From the NCBI GenBank assembly GCA_943913625.1, contig CALTYW010000077.1, positions 1 to 10,888 on the forward strand: DNA of 10,888 bases. The letters run 5' to 3'. The stretch is from an uncultured Campylobacter sp. (lineage in GTDB: Bacteria > Actinomycetota > Actinomycetes > Mycobacteriales > Mycobacteriaceae). Of the stretch, positions 5,828 through 10,888 are shown piece by piece. The position numbers were made by a program, and so were the translations under genes. Under the pieces are notes generated by a model. It was not told where the DNA came from. It did no database searches and worked only from the letters and a program-made list of their open reading frames with translations. Position 1 is the first letter of the stretch, and every line of letters starts with the position of its first letter.

Positions 5828-6682
5828 GTGTCTGCGAAGCTGAAGAAACTGTCTGATCTGTCGAAGCGCGGCCCGCACCGGGTCATGGTGGGCGACCTCG
5901 GCTACACCGGCCTGCCCGGCAAGGTGTACACGCCCGCCGAGGGCAAGGATTTGCCCGGCATCGCCTTCGGCCACGACTGGATGAAAAACGTCGGCGACTA
6001 CCACCGCACCCTGCGCCACCTGGCCAGCTGGGGCTTCGCCGTCGCCGCGCCGGACACCGAAACCGGTGTGAACCCGGACCACCGCGGCCTCGCCGCCGAC
6101 CTGGACACTTGCTTGCAGATCCTCGCAGGCGTGCGCCTGGGCAACGGCAACATCTCCGTCTCCCCCGGCAAACTCGCGGTTGTCGGCCACGGCATGGGCG
6201 GCGGCGCCGCGGTGCTCACGGCCGTGGACAACCCGCGGGTGAAAGCGGTGGCTTCCATCTTCCCTGCCAACGTGGCACCTTCCGCAGTTGAGGCTTCGCG
6301 CAACCTGTTCACCCCGGGCATGATCGTCGGCCCCGGTGAAGACGGCGACAGCCTCTTCGACCCGGGCAATCCGGCGAAGCTCGCGTACAACTGGGCGGGC
6401 GATGTCGTCTACCGCGCGATTAAGAAGGGCGACCAGCAGAGCTTCTCAGAAGACGGCATGGTCAAGCGCATCCTCGGCCTGGGCAAGTCCGACCGCTCCA
6501 TGCAGGAGACGGTGCGCGGGCTGCTGACCGGCTACCTCTTGCACCAGCTGAGCGAGGACAAGCACTATAAGGACTACTCCGAGGCGGATGCCTCCGGCTC
6601 CGGCGTGGAATCCTTCACCGGGGAGAAGCTCGCCGAGCTCGCGGGGCTCACGCGTGACGACGCAGGGTTTTCCCTGTTCTAG
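5828..6682 (+). CDS. Alpha/beta-hydrolase-like protein with a degenerate active site
   Basis: A 284-residue cytoplasmic-looking protein resembling the dienelactone hydrolase / PAF-acetylhydrolase / cutinase-like branch of the alpha/beta-hydrolase fold. The fold signature is clear: PGIAFGHDWMKNVGDYHRTLRHLASWGFAVAAPD (about 43-76), then the strand-elbow-helix LAVVGHGMGGGAAVL (116-130), then GMIVGPGEDGD (164-174) where the acid should be. The nucleophile elbow has Gly122 (GGC, 6191-6193) instead of Ser. Where the catalytic His is expected the sequence reads KKGDQQSFSEDG with no His. It is therefore likely a non-catalytic relative, or uses another residue. Start: an upstream ATG at 5729 would place the promoter inside the gene, so I prefer the GTG at 5828, consistent with a leaderless mRNA. 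By position it matches M. tuberculosis Rv3438 (from memory, about 280 residues). It is the only plus-strand gene here, and a hairpin terminator follows. Confidence 0.88.
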   Translation: MSAKLKKLSDLSKRGPHRVMVGDLGYTGLPGKVYTPAEGKDLPGIAFGHDWMKNVGDYHRTLRHLASWGFAVAAPDTETGVNPDHRGLAADLDTCLQILAGVRLGNGNISVSPGKLAVVGHGMGGGAAVLTAVDNPRVKAVASIFPANVAPSAVEASRNLFTPGMIVGPGEDGDSLFDPGNPAKLAYNWAGDVVYRAIKKGDQQSFSEDGMVKRILGLGKSDRSMQETVRGLLTGYLLHQLSEDKHYKDYSEADASGSGVESFTGEKLAELAGLTRDDAGFSLF

Positions 6683-6703
6683 ACCCCTCCCCCACCTATG
6701 TCA

Positions 6704-6735
6704 CAGCCGCCCCGCGTGGGCGGCTGCAAAATTTT
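6704..6735 (+). terminator. Rho-independent terminator after the hydrolase-like gene
   Basis: CAGCCGCCC, loop CGCGT, then GGGCGGCTG gives a perfect nine-base-pair GC-rich stem at 6704-6726, followed by CAAAATTTT. The stem begins 21 bases after the stop codon. The T-run is short (four) and starts five bases after the stem, so efficiency is uncertain. In the opposite direction no T-run follows the stem. Confidence 0.7.
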
Positions 6736-6797
6736 ACAGGCTCACGATTTTTTCCTGGAACAATGCAAAATTTTGCAAACGCGTGCACCATTTTGCA
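6725..6797. repeat. Three copies of an AT-rich palindrome (TGCAAAATTTTGCA type)
   Basis: Three 14-base elements lie between two converging genes: TGCAAAATTTTACA at 6725-6738, the perfect palindrome TGCAAAATTTTGCA at 6764-6777, and TGCACCATTTTGCA at 6784-6797. Start-to-start distances are 39 and 20 bases, close to whole double-helix turns. The surrounding DNA is strongly GC-rich, so the cluster stands out. The first copy overlaps the terminator tail. Protein-binding sites, for example for a repressor or nucleoid protein, are plausible; the role is unknown. Confidence 0.6.
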
Positions 6798-6803
6798 CTG
6801 CGC

Positions 6804-7073
6804 CTAGTCCGTGTCACCGCCTGAGCGGTACTGCTGGCGACTCTGCAGGACCGCCTTCACTTGGCGTTTCTGCTGCACCTGGCGAGGCCGGGGCATGGTG
6901 TAATCGCCTTTTGGAATCGGGTAGGGCTGGCGCGGCAACGTCTCCCGCGCGATTGCCTGCTGTTGTGCCGCGAACTCCATTTTCCGCTGCGTCTCGCGCA
7001 AGACCGCCTCGAAATCAGCCATCCGTTTCGCCGTGCGGCGCTGGTATTGCGCCGCGAACTCTGCGAAATCCAT
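6804..7073 (-). CDS. Small basic helical protein of unknown function, third gene of the 8566-6804 operon
   Basis: An 89-residue protein I do not recognise. The first 45 residues look like one long amphipathic helix rich in Ala, Gln, Arg and Glu (MDFAEFAAQYQRRTAKRMADFEAVLRE and on). A Pro-containing turn (LPRQPYPIPKGDYTMPRPRQ) follows, then a basic Gln/Arg-rich tail. It has no cysteine, signal peptide or membrane segment. The ATG at 7073 lies three bases after the stop of the Cys/Pro-rich gene, so the two must be cotranscribed and coupled. The strand, spacing and matched base composition support a real gene despite its size. It could serve as a partner or chaperone of the upstream proteins, which is speculation. 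Confidence 0.75.
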   Translation of the reverse strand: MDFAEFAAQYQRRTAKRMADFEAVLRETQRKMEFAAQQQAIARETLPRQPYPIPKGDYTMPRPRQVQQKRQVKAVLQSRQQYRSGGDTD

Positions 7074-7076
7074 CGT

Positions 7077-8261
7077 CTACCACTCCCCCGTCTTCTTCAC
7101 TGCCCACGGATCGCGTTCAGTTGGTGTGTCTTGCACCTGCACCTCCGGCTCCACCGGCTCCACCGATGCCGGCTGCATCGCCGCGATCTTCTTCGGCGGC
7201 GGTGCCGGCTCCTCCACCTGCGCAAGCTCCGGCGGCGGCGCGATCACGCCGTCTCCGGTCGGAGTCGGCGCGGCAGGCGGCACCGGTGCCGGCGGTGGCT
7301 CCGGAGCAGGTGCCGGTGGTTCGGGCTGCGGTACAGGCTCCGGCGCGGGTTCCGGTGTTGGGCATTCAACTGATGCTGCCAGGCACTCCAGCGCTCCCAG
7401 CGCGGCCGCAGCTCCGAGTGCCCCAAATGCGCCGATCATCGCTCCTGTTTCGAACCCACCGAGATCCACCCGCGCGTCCACCTTGGCATCGAGCTTGGCG
7501 TTGATGGACGCGTCGACCCCGAAGTCGAACGACACCTGCGGCCCCGGTAAGTTCGCCTCCCCAGCAGAGGCGGCCTGTGTTCTCACAGTGCCTGCCGGAG
7601 TAGTCCGGGCAGCAAACTCGACTGGCGGCGCCGGACGGTGTTGCGCTGCCTCGTCGACGCAGCGAGCGATCGCGTCGAAGCAGTCAGCGATAACGCAATT
7701 GCGGTCTACCGCAGTCTCGCGGGCGCGCGACAACGCCTCGATCGCAAGCTCGACGGCTGGCTCGACCAGCTGCTTGAAGCCAAAGTTCATCACCAGCTCC
7801 AAGGTCCGCTTCACGGGGCCGAGGATGCCGCACACCGCGGTCTCCGCAGTGGCAACGACCTCACGAATCGCTGCACAGCACTCCTCGATGCTCGTGCCGA
7901 CCTGGCTTACCCCCTCGAAGTGACGGTTCTCCAACTCTTCGTCGCGGCGTTCGCGGCCACGGATGCCCACCTGCTCAAACCATTCGCTCACATCGGCGTC
8001 GCAGGTCCGCGCAGGTGTCGCCGGCCGATCACAGGCGGCGCTCAGCGATATCCCGGCGGCGAGAAACGCGTTCAGATCCAGCCCGGCGGTGCACTCTTCT
8101 TGGCGCAGCAGATCTCTGGCCAAGCTTTGGACAGCGGTCCGCTTGTCAGCAGGTACTTCTGGGGCGCCTTTCACAACATCGACAAGTCCACGGACTTCCT
8201 CGGCCACCGGCGTCGCAACTGCAACGCCTGTGGGCGCTGCCTGCACTTTCGGGTCAATCAT
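7077..8261 (-). CDS. Cys-, Ala- and Pro-rich protein, positional counterpart of Rv3439c
   Basis: A 394-residue protein with no enzyme motif that I can see. Residues 1 to about 210 are helical and contain nine of the eleven cysteines (57, 77, 87, 128, 129, 144, 189, 194, 201). Residues 250-268 hold an INAKLDAKVDARVD alternation, then a small-residue hydrophobic stretch at 274-293 that might insert in or associate with a membrane. From 301 to about 370 the chain is almost all Pro, Ala, Glu and Val, and the C-terminus ends TERDPWAVKKTGEW. No N-terminal signal peptide is seen. Its ATG overlaps the stop of the 102-residue gene by four bases (ATGA). From memory, M. tuberculosis Rv3439c at this place is also an alanine- and proline-rich conserved hypothetical protein. 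Export by a type VII system would fit the partner gene but is not shown. Confidence 0.85.
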   Translation of the reverse strand: MIDPKVQAAPTGVAVATPVAEEVRGLVDVVKGAPEVPADKRTAVQSLARDLLRQEECTAGLDLNAFLAAGISLSAACDRPATPARTCDADVSEWFEQVGIRGRERRDEELENRHFEGVSQVGTSIEECCAAIREVVATAETAVCGILGPVKRTLELVMNFGFKQLVEPAVELAIEALSRARETAVDRNCVIADCFDAIARCVDEAAQHRPAPPVEFAARTTPAGTVRTQAASAGEANLPGPQVSFDFGVDASINAKLDAKVDARVDLGGFETGAMIGAFGALGAAAALGALECLAASVECPTPEPAPEPVPQPEPPAPAPEPPPAPVPPAAPTPTGDGVIAPPPELAQVEEPAPPPKKIAAMQPASVEPVEPEVQVQDTPTERDPWAVKKTGEW

Positions 8262-8566
8262 GGTTGCTCCACCGCCCGAAACGACTCGGAATTGGCTTCG
8301 TCGACGGCTGTGGTTGCGTCAGCCAACTCGATTACCTGCTCCCAGTTGCGGGTACGTGCATCCAAGAACTCGTGCGACACCGCGTGCAGCGCTTCAAGTG
8401 CTTGGGTGATGCGCTGCCCCTCTGCGGTGAAACCGGCGCCGAAGGACGCCACCGGCACCTGTGTCCGCGCCGCCTCCAAATGCGCGGCGGCATCGCGGTA
8501 CGCGCCGATGGCTTCTTGGTACCGGCTGCGCACCGCGTGCACATCCATGTCGAATGCGTTCGTCAT
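8258..8566 (-). CDS. Small helical-hairpin protein, WXG100/EspC-like, counterpart of Rv3440c
   Basis: This 102-residue protein has the size and layout of ESX-associated helical hairpins. One amphipathic helix spans about residues 7-36 (MDVHAVRSRYQEAIGAYRDAAAHLEAA), a turn PVASFGAGFTAEG lies at 38-50 where WXG100 proteins have W-x-G, and a second helix runs over about 51-95. A canonical WXG and a YxxxD/E export signal are absent; the nearest to the latter is F96-x-x-x-E100. It is the first gene of a three-gene operon, downstream of glmM-rpsI-rplM. In M. tuberculosis the ESX-4 genes lie just beyond rplM, and Rv3440c (about 103 residues, from memory) occupies this exact slot. The ATG at 8566 follows a G-rich GGGGGTGGGGA that may serve as ribosome site. 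The family link is by shape and context only. Confidence 0.85.
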   Translation of the reverse strand: MTNAFDMDVHAVRSRYQEAIGAYRDAAAHLEAARTQVPVASFGAGFTAEGQRITQALEALHAVSHEFLDARTRNWEQVIELADATTAVDEANSESFRAVEQP

Positions 8567-8622
8567 TCCCCACCCCCGAAGGATCGAAATCTAAAAAGGT
8601 TGTCCCCTAGTTAGACTCCCCC

Positions 8623-8649
8623 AAAGCCCCGGCGGTTCCATGCCGGGGC
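8623..8649 (-). terminator. Hairpin after glmM, possible weak terminator
   Basis: GCCCCGGC, an eight-base loop, and GCCGGGGC form a perfect eight-base-pair stem at 8626-8649, 22 bases beyond the glmM stop. On the minus strand only TTT follows and then G-rich DNA, so termination may be partial and some read-through into the 102-residue gene is possible. On the plus strand AAAATTTTT follows, a better tail, but no plus-strand gene ends here. Confidence 0.5.
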
Positions 8650-8657
8650 AAAATTTT
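8648..8657. repeat. Additional GCAAAATTTT element upstream of the three-gene operon
   Basis: GCAAAATTTT at 8648-8657 repeats the ten-base core of the palindromes at 6726-6735 and 6765-6774. The three-gene operon at 6804-8566 is thus flanked on both sides by the same AT-rich core. The right half is TTTTTCC rather than TTTTGCA, so the full palindrome is not present here. It adjoins the glmM hairpin. Confidence 0.45.
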
Positions 8658-8671
8658 TCCCGCCCGCGAGA

Positions 8672-10015
8672 TTACACGGCCGCAACGGCCGCCGCGAGCC
8701 TTCCGGCAACCTTGCGGGCCTGCTCCTCATCAGCGGCTTCTACCATCACGCGGAACAGCTCCTCAGTGCCAGACGGGCGCAGCAGAATGCGGCCGGTGTC
8801 ACCCAACTCAGCGTTGGCTTCGTCGATGGCAGCCACAACGGAATCGTCCTGCATGATGCGCGACTTGTCGGAGACCGGGACGTTGATCAACACCTGCGGC
8901 AGGACCTGCATGACCTCGGCGAGCTCCTTGAGCGATTTGCCTGTCTCCGCCATGCGTCCCATGAGCATGAGACCGGAGAGCACGCCGTCGCCTGTCGTCG
9001 CGTGGGCCGGGACCACGATGTGGCCGGACTGCTCGCCGCCGAGCGAGAACTCGCCGCGGTTGAGCTCCTCCAGCACGTAGCGGTCGCCCACCTTGGTCTC
9101 GCGCATCTCGATGCCTTCGCGCGCCATCGCCTGCTTCAGGCCGAGGTTGGACATCACGGTGGCCACGAGCGTGTTGTCGCGCAGCGCGTTGATCTCCTTC
9201 ATGCCCACCGCGAGGATGGCCATGATCTGGTCGCCGTCGACAATGTTGCCCTCTGCGTCCACCGCCAGGCAGCGGTCCGCGTCGCCGTCGTGCGCCAGGC
9301 CGATGTCTGCGCCGTGCTCTTTCACCGCGGCCTGGATCTGCTCCATGTGGGTGGAGCCGGAGCCGTCGTTGATGTTGTAGGCGTTCGGGGTATTGAAGAT
9401 AGCGGTGACGTCCGCGCCGGCGGCTGCATACGCCTTCGGTGCGACCTCGAACGCTGCGCCGTTCGCGCAGTCGACAACGACCTTGACGCCGGAGAGGTCC
9501 ACATTCACTGCTTCTTTGAGGTGGGCGAGGTAGCGTTCCTGGGCGTCCGCGGATTCCTCGATCACGCGCCCGATGCTGGTGCCGGTCGGCCCGGTCTCTT
9601 CCAGCTCGGCCATCGCGGCTTCGATCTCGTCTTCCACGTGGTCCGGCAGCTTGTGGCCGCCGGCAGAGAAGAACTTGATGCCGTTATCCGGCATCGGGTT
9701 GTGCGACGCGGAGATCATGACACCGATGTCCGCACCGTAGTCATCGGTGAGGAACGCCAGGCCCGGGGTGGGGATGACGCCGACGCGGAGCACGTCCACG
9801 CCTTTCGACGCCATGCCGGCCGCCATCGCGGCGGCGAGCATCTCGCCGGAGACGCGCGGGTCGCGCCCGATGATGGCGGTGGGGCGGCGTTTACCGGCCG
9901 TGCGGTCTTTGGTCAGCACCGTCGCCGCGGCGGCGCCGAGCTTCAGGGCAAGGGATGCGGTGAGGGCTTCGTTGGCGAGGCCGCGGACACCGTCGGTTCC
10001 GAAGAGTCGAGTCAT
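8672..10015 (-). CDS. glmM: Phosphoglucosamine mutase GlmM
   Basis: GlmM interconverts glucosamine-6-phosphate and glucosamine-1-phosphate on the route to UDP-GlcNAc for peptidoglycan and envelope glycans. The 447-residue product has all family motifs. It begins MTRLFGTDGVRGLAN. The active-site phosphoserine is S104 in ISASHNP, the magnesium loop is DGDADR at 243-248, the sugar-binding loop is GEQSGH at 327-332, and the phosphate-binding loop is RPSGTEE from 413. A TTG nine bases upstream would add three residues, but family length and the usual MTRLFGTDG start favour the ATG at 10015, which has GAAGG close before it. CATAAT eight bases upstream suggests its own start of transcription after the rpsI terminator. 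GlmM next to rpsI is the standard order in this group. Confidence 0.97.
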   Translation of the reverse strand: MTRLFGTDGVRGLANEALTASLALKLGAAAATVLTKDRTAGKRRPTAIIGRDPRVSGEMLAAAMAAGMASKGVDVLRVGVIPTPGLAFLTDDYGADIGVMISASHNPMPDNGIKFFSAGGHKLPDHVEDEIEAAMAELEETGPTGTSIGRVIEESADAQERYLAHLKEAVNVDLSGVKVVVDCANGAAFEVAPKAYAAAGADVTAIFNTPNAYNINDGSGSTHMEQIQAAVKEHGADIGLAHDGDADRCLAVDAEGNIVDGDQIMAILAVGMKEINALRDNTLVATVMSNLGLKQAMAREGIEMRETKVGDRYVLEELNRGEFSLGGEQSGHIVVPAHATTGDGVLSGLMLMGRMAETGKSLKELAEVMQVLPQVLINVPVSDKSRIMQDDSVVAAIDEANAELGDTGRILLRPSGTEELFRVMVEAADEEQARKVAGRLAAAVAAV

Positions 10016-10023
10016 AGCCTTCA

Positions 10024-10029
10024 ATTATG
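10024..10029 (-). promoter_or_regulatory. Candidate -10 box of glmM
   Basis: CATAAT on the minus strand ends eight bases before the glmM ATG, so transcription would start at or close to the start codon, giving a leaderless or very short leader. No good -35 is visible; it would fall in the rpsI terminator hairpin. A promoter is needed here because that terminator looks strong. Confidence 0.45.
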
Positions 10030-10038
10030 CACGCACAC

Positions 10039-10075
10039 AAAAACAGCCGCCGTCCCGGTATGGGGACGACGGCTG
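10039..10075 (-). terminator. Strong rho-independent terminator of rplM-rpsI
   Basis: On the minus strand CAGCCGTCGTCCC pairs with GGGACGGCGGCTG (13 base pairs, one G-U) around a six-base loop, and TTTTTG follows at once. The hairpin begins 19 bases after the rpsI stop. On the plus strand no T-run follows, so it acts in one direction. It separates the ribosomal-protein operon from glmM. Confidence 0.92.
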
Positions 10076-10094
10076 CCAGAAAGCCCAGAAGCGA

Positions 10095-10640
10095 TTAACG
10101 CTTGGAGTACTGCGGTGCACGGCGGGCCTTGTGCAGACCAGCCTTCTTGCGCTCCACGGCACGGGCGTCACGGGTGAGCAGGCCGGCCTTCTTCAGGGTC
10201 GGGCGCTCAGCCGGGTTGTAAATGTTCAGCGCACGGGCAATAGCGAGGCGCAGAGCACCGGACTGGCCGGTCGGACCGCCACCGGAGATGTTGGCCTTGA
10301 TGTCGAACTGGCCCTCGCGCTCGAGCAGCGTCAGCGGGGTCAGGATGTCCTGCTGGTGCAGCTTGTTCGGGAAGTAGTCCTCGAACTCGCGACCGTTGAC
10401 GGTGATCTTGCCCTCGCCCTCGGTCACGGTGACGCGGGCAATGGCGCGCTTACGGCGGCCGACGGTCTGGATCGGACCCTCGTGCAGCGGGGCAACCTCG
10501 ACGGTCTCCTCGGTCTCGTCGACCTCGGGGGCGATTGCGTCGCCGATGGTGTAGTTGAACTCTTCGGTCGCGGCGGTCGCTTGGTCGACGTCGGTGTACG
10601 CGTCCTCAGCGGTGTAGTCGATGTTGTTCGGCTCGGTCAT
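10095..10640 (-). CDS. rpsI: 30S ribosomal protein S9 with acidic N-terminal extension
   Basis: A 181-residue S9 of the small ribosomal subunit. The conserved core starts near residue 59 (QTVGRRKRAIARVTVTEGEGKITVNGR), continues with DYFPNKLHQQDILTPL and the GGGPTGQSGALRLAIARAL segment, and ends KKAGLHKARRAPQYSKR. Its basic C-terminal tail reaches towards the P-site tRNA in the ribosome. About 55 residues before the core are acidic and Thr-rich, an extension seen in many actinobacterial S9 proteins, so the upstream ATG at 10640 is accepted. That ATG overlaps the rplM stop by one base (TAATG), as expected for the conserved rplM-rpsI operon. Confidence 0.97.
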   Translation of the reverse strand: MTEPNNIDYTAEDAYTDVDQATAATEEFNYTIGDAIAPEVDETEETVEVAPLHEGPIQTVGRRKRAIARVTVTEGEGKITVNGREFEDYFPNKLHQQDILTPLTLLEREGQFDIKANISGGGPTGQSGALRLAIARALNIYNPAERPTLKKAGLLTRDARAVERKKAGLHKARRAPQYSKR

Positions 10641-10888
10641 TACTGTGCCACCTGCTTAAACTCGTAGGGCTCCGGCTGCTGGCCCGCGTACGGGTGCTCA
10701 TCGCCGACGAAGACGTGCAGCTTCTTGATGGACTGTGCGGAGAGCTTGTTGTGCGGCATCATGCCCTTCACAGCTTCCTCGATCACGCGGTCCGGACGCT
10801 CGTCGAGCGCGCGGCCCAGGGTCATGGACTTCAGACCACCCGGGTAACCGGAGTGGCGGTAGCGCATCTCACGCTCGCGCTTGTTGGA
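10640..10888 (-). CDS. rplM: 50S ribosomal protein L13, C-terminal part
   Basis: The last 82 residues of L13 of the large ribosomal subunit; the 5' part lies beyond the right edge. The visible sequence includes MRYRHSGYPGGLKSMTLGRAL, the EEAVKGMMPHNKLSAQSIKKLHVFVGDEHPYAGQQPEPYEF segment typical of L13, and a short end (KQVAQ). L13 is an early-assembly protein that binds 23S rRNA. It is directly coupled to rpsI downstream. In mycobacteria the ESX-4 genes lie upstream of it, so the sequence just beyond this window is the place to look for type VII secretion genes. Confidence 0.97.
   Translation of the reverse strand, partial: SNKREREMRYRHSGYPGGLKSMTLGRALDERPDRVIEEAVKGMMPHNKLSAQSIKKLHVFVGDEHPYAGQQPEPYEFKQVAQ

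Noticed and set aside
7033..7923. Plus-strand open frame with a Gly/Ala/Ser-rich, PE_PGRS-looking translation
   Set aside because: It is the complement of the Pro/Ala-rich tract of the minus-strand 394-residue gene. It has no ribosome site or promoter, and the minus-strand gene has coupled neighbours and a syntenic counterpart.
9002..10667. Long plus-strand open frames (391 and 306 codons) opposite glmM and rpsI
   Set aside because: They run across the rpsI terminator and two well-identified genes and have no recognisable domain. They are third-position GC shadows.
1..10888. Mobile elements, CRISPR arrays, tRNA or rRNA genes, prophage
   Set aside because: No transposase, integrase, direct repeat array, clover-leaf or rRNA sequence was seen on either strand. 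Base composition of the coding DNA is uniform apart from the AT-rich palindromes.

Overview
The window is high-GC actinobacterial chromosome, most likely from a Corynebacterium species. I base this on the groES control region with a CIRCE operator, the actinobacterial alr-tsaE-tsaB-rimI-tsaD-groES order, the glmM-rpsI-rplM block, TANNNT-type promoters placed for leaderless start codons, and the protein sequences. From memory, the gene order matches M. tuberculosis Rv3418c (groES) to Rv3423c (alr) and Rv3438 to Rv3443c (rplM), with the DNA that separates these blocks in that species missing. The species cannot be named from the sequence. I see no mobile element, tRNA, rRNA or CRISPR array, and no gene-free stretch longer than 300 bases (the longest is about 155).

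Layout. All genes are on the minus strand except one. Positions 1-332 hold the 5' part of groES and its CIRCE-overlapped promoter. A 149-residue protein I do not recognise lies at 333-782. Positions 874-5753 are a tightly packed operon, transcribed right to left: a six-helix membrane protein, an alanine racemase fused in frame to the TsaE ATPase, a membrane-anchored or secreted 168-residue protein, tsaB, rimI and tsaD. Neighbouring genes overlap or lie within about 10 bases. The operon joins D-alanine supply for peptidoglycan to the TsaB/D/E part of the t6A tRNA-modification machinery and a ribosomal-protein acetyltransferase. TsaC/Sua5, which makes the threonylcarbamoyl-adenylate, is not in the window.

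At 5828-6682 the only plus-strand gene encodes an alpha/beta-hydrolase-like protein. Its nucleophile elbow reads GHGMG rather than GHSMG, so it may be a pseudoenzyme. A hairpin terminator and a cluster of AT-rich palindromes (TGCAAAATTTTGCA type) follow it.

At 6804-8566 lies a three-gene minus-strand operon of unknown function: a 102-residue helical-hairpin (WXG100/EspC-like) protein, a 394-residue Cys-, Ala- and Pro-rich protein, and a basic 89-residue protein. It corresponds by position to Rv3440c-Rv3439c, on the far side of rplM-rpsI-glmM from the mycobacterial ESX-4 genes, which makes a type VII secretion link worth testing. AT-rich motifs flank it on both sides.

At 8672-10888 are glmM (UDP-GlcNAc precursor synthesis), rpsI and the 3' end of rplM. 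A strong terminator separates rplM-rpsI from glmM.

The most interesting items are the Alr-TsaE fusion, the apparently inactivated hydrolase, the three-gene module with its flanking palindromes, and a possible Shine-Dalgarno-masking hairpin in the groES leader.
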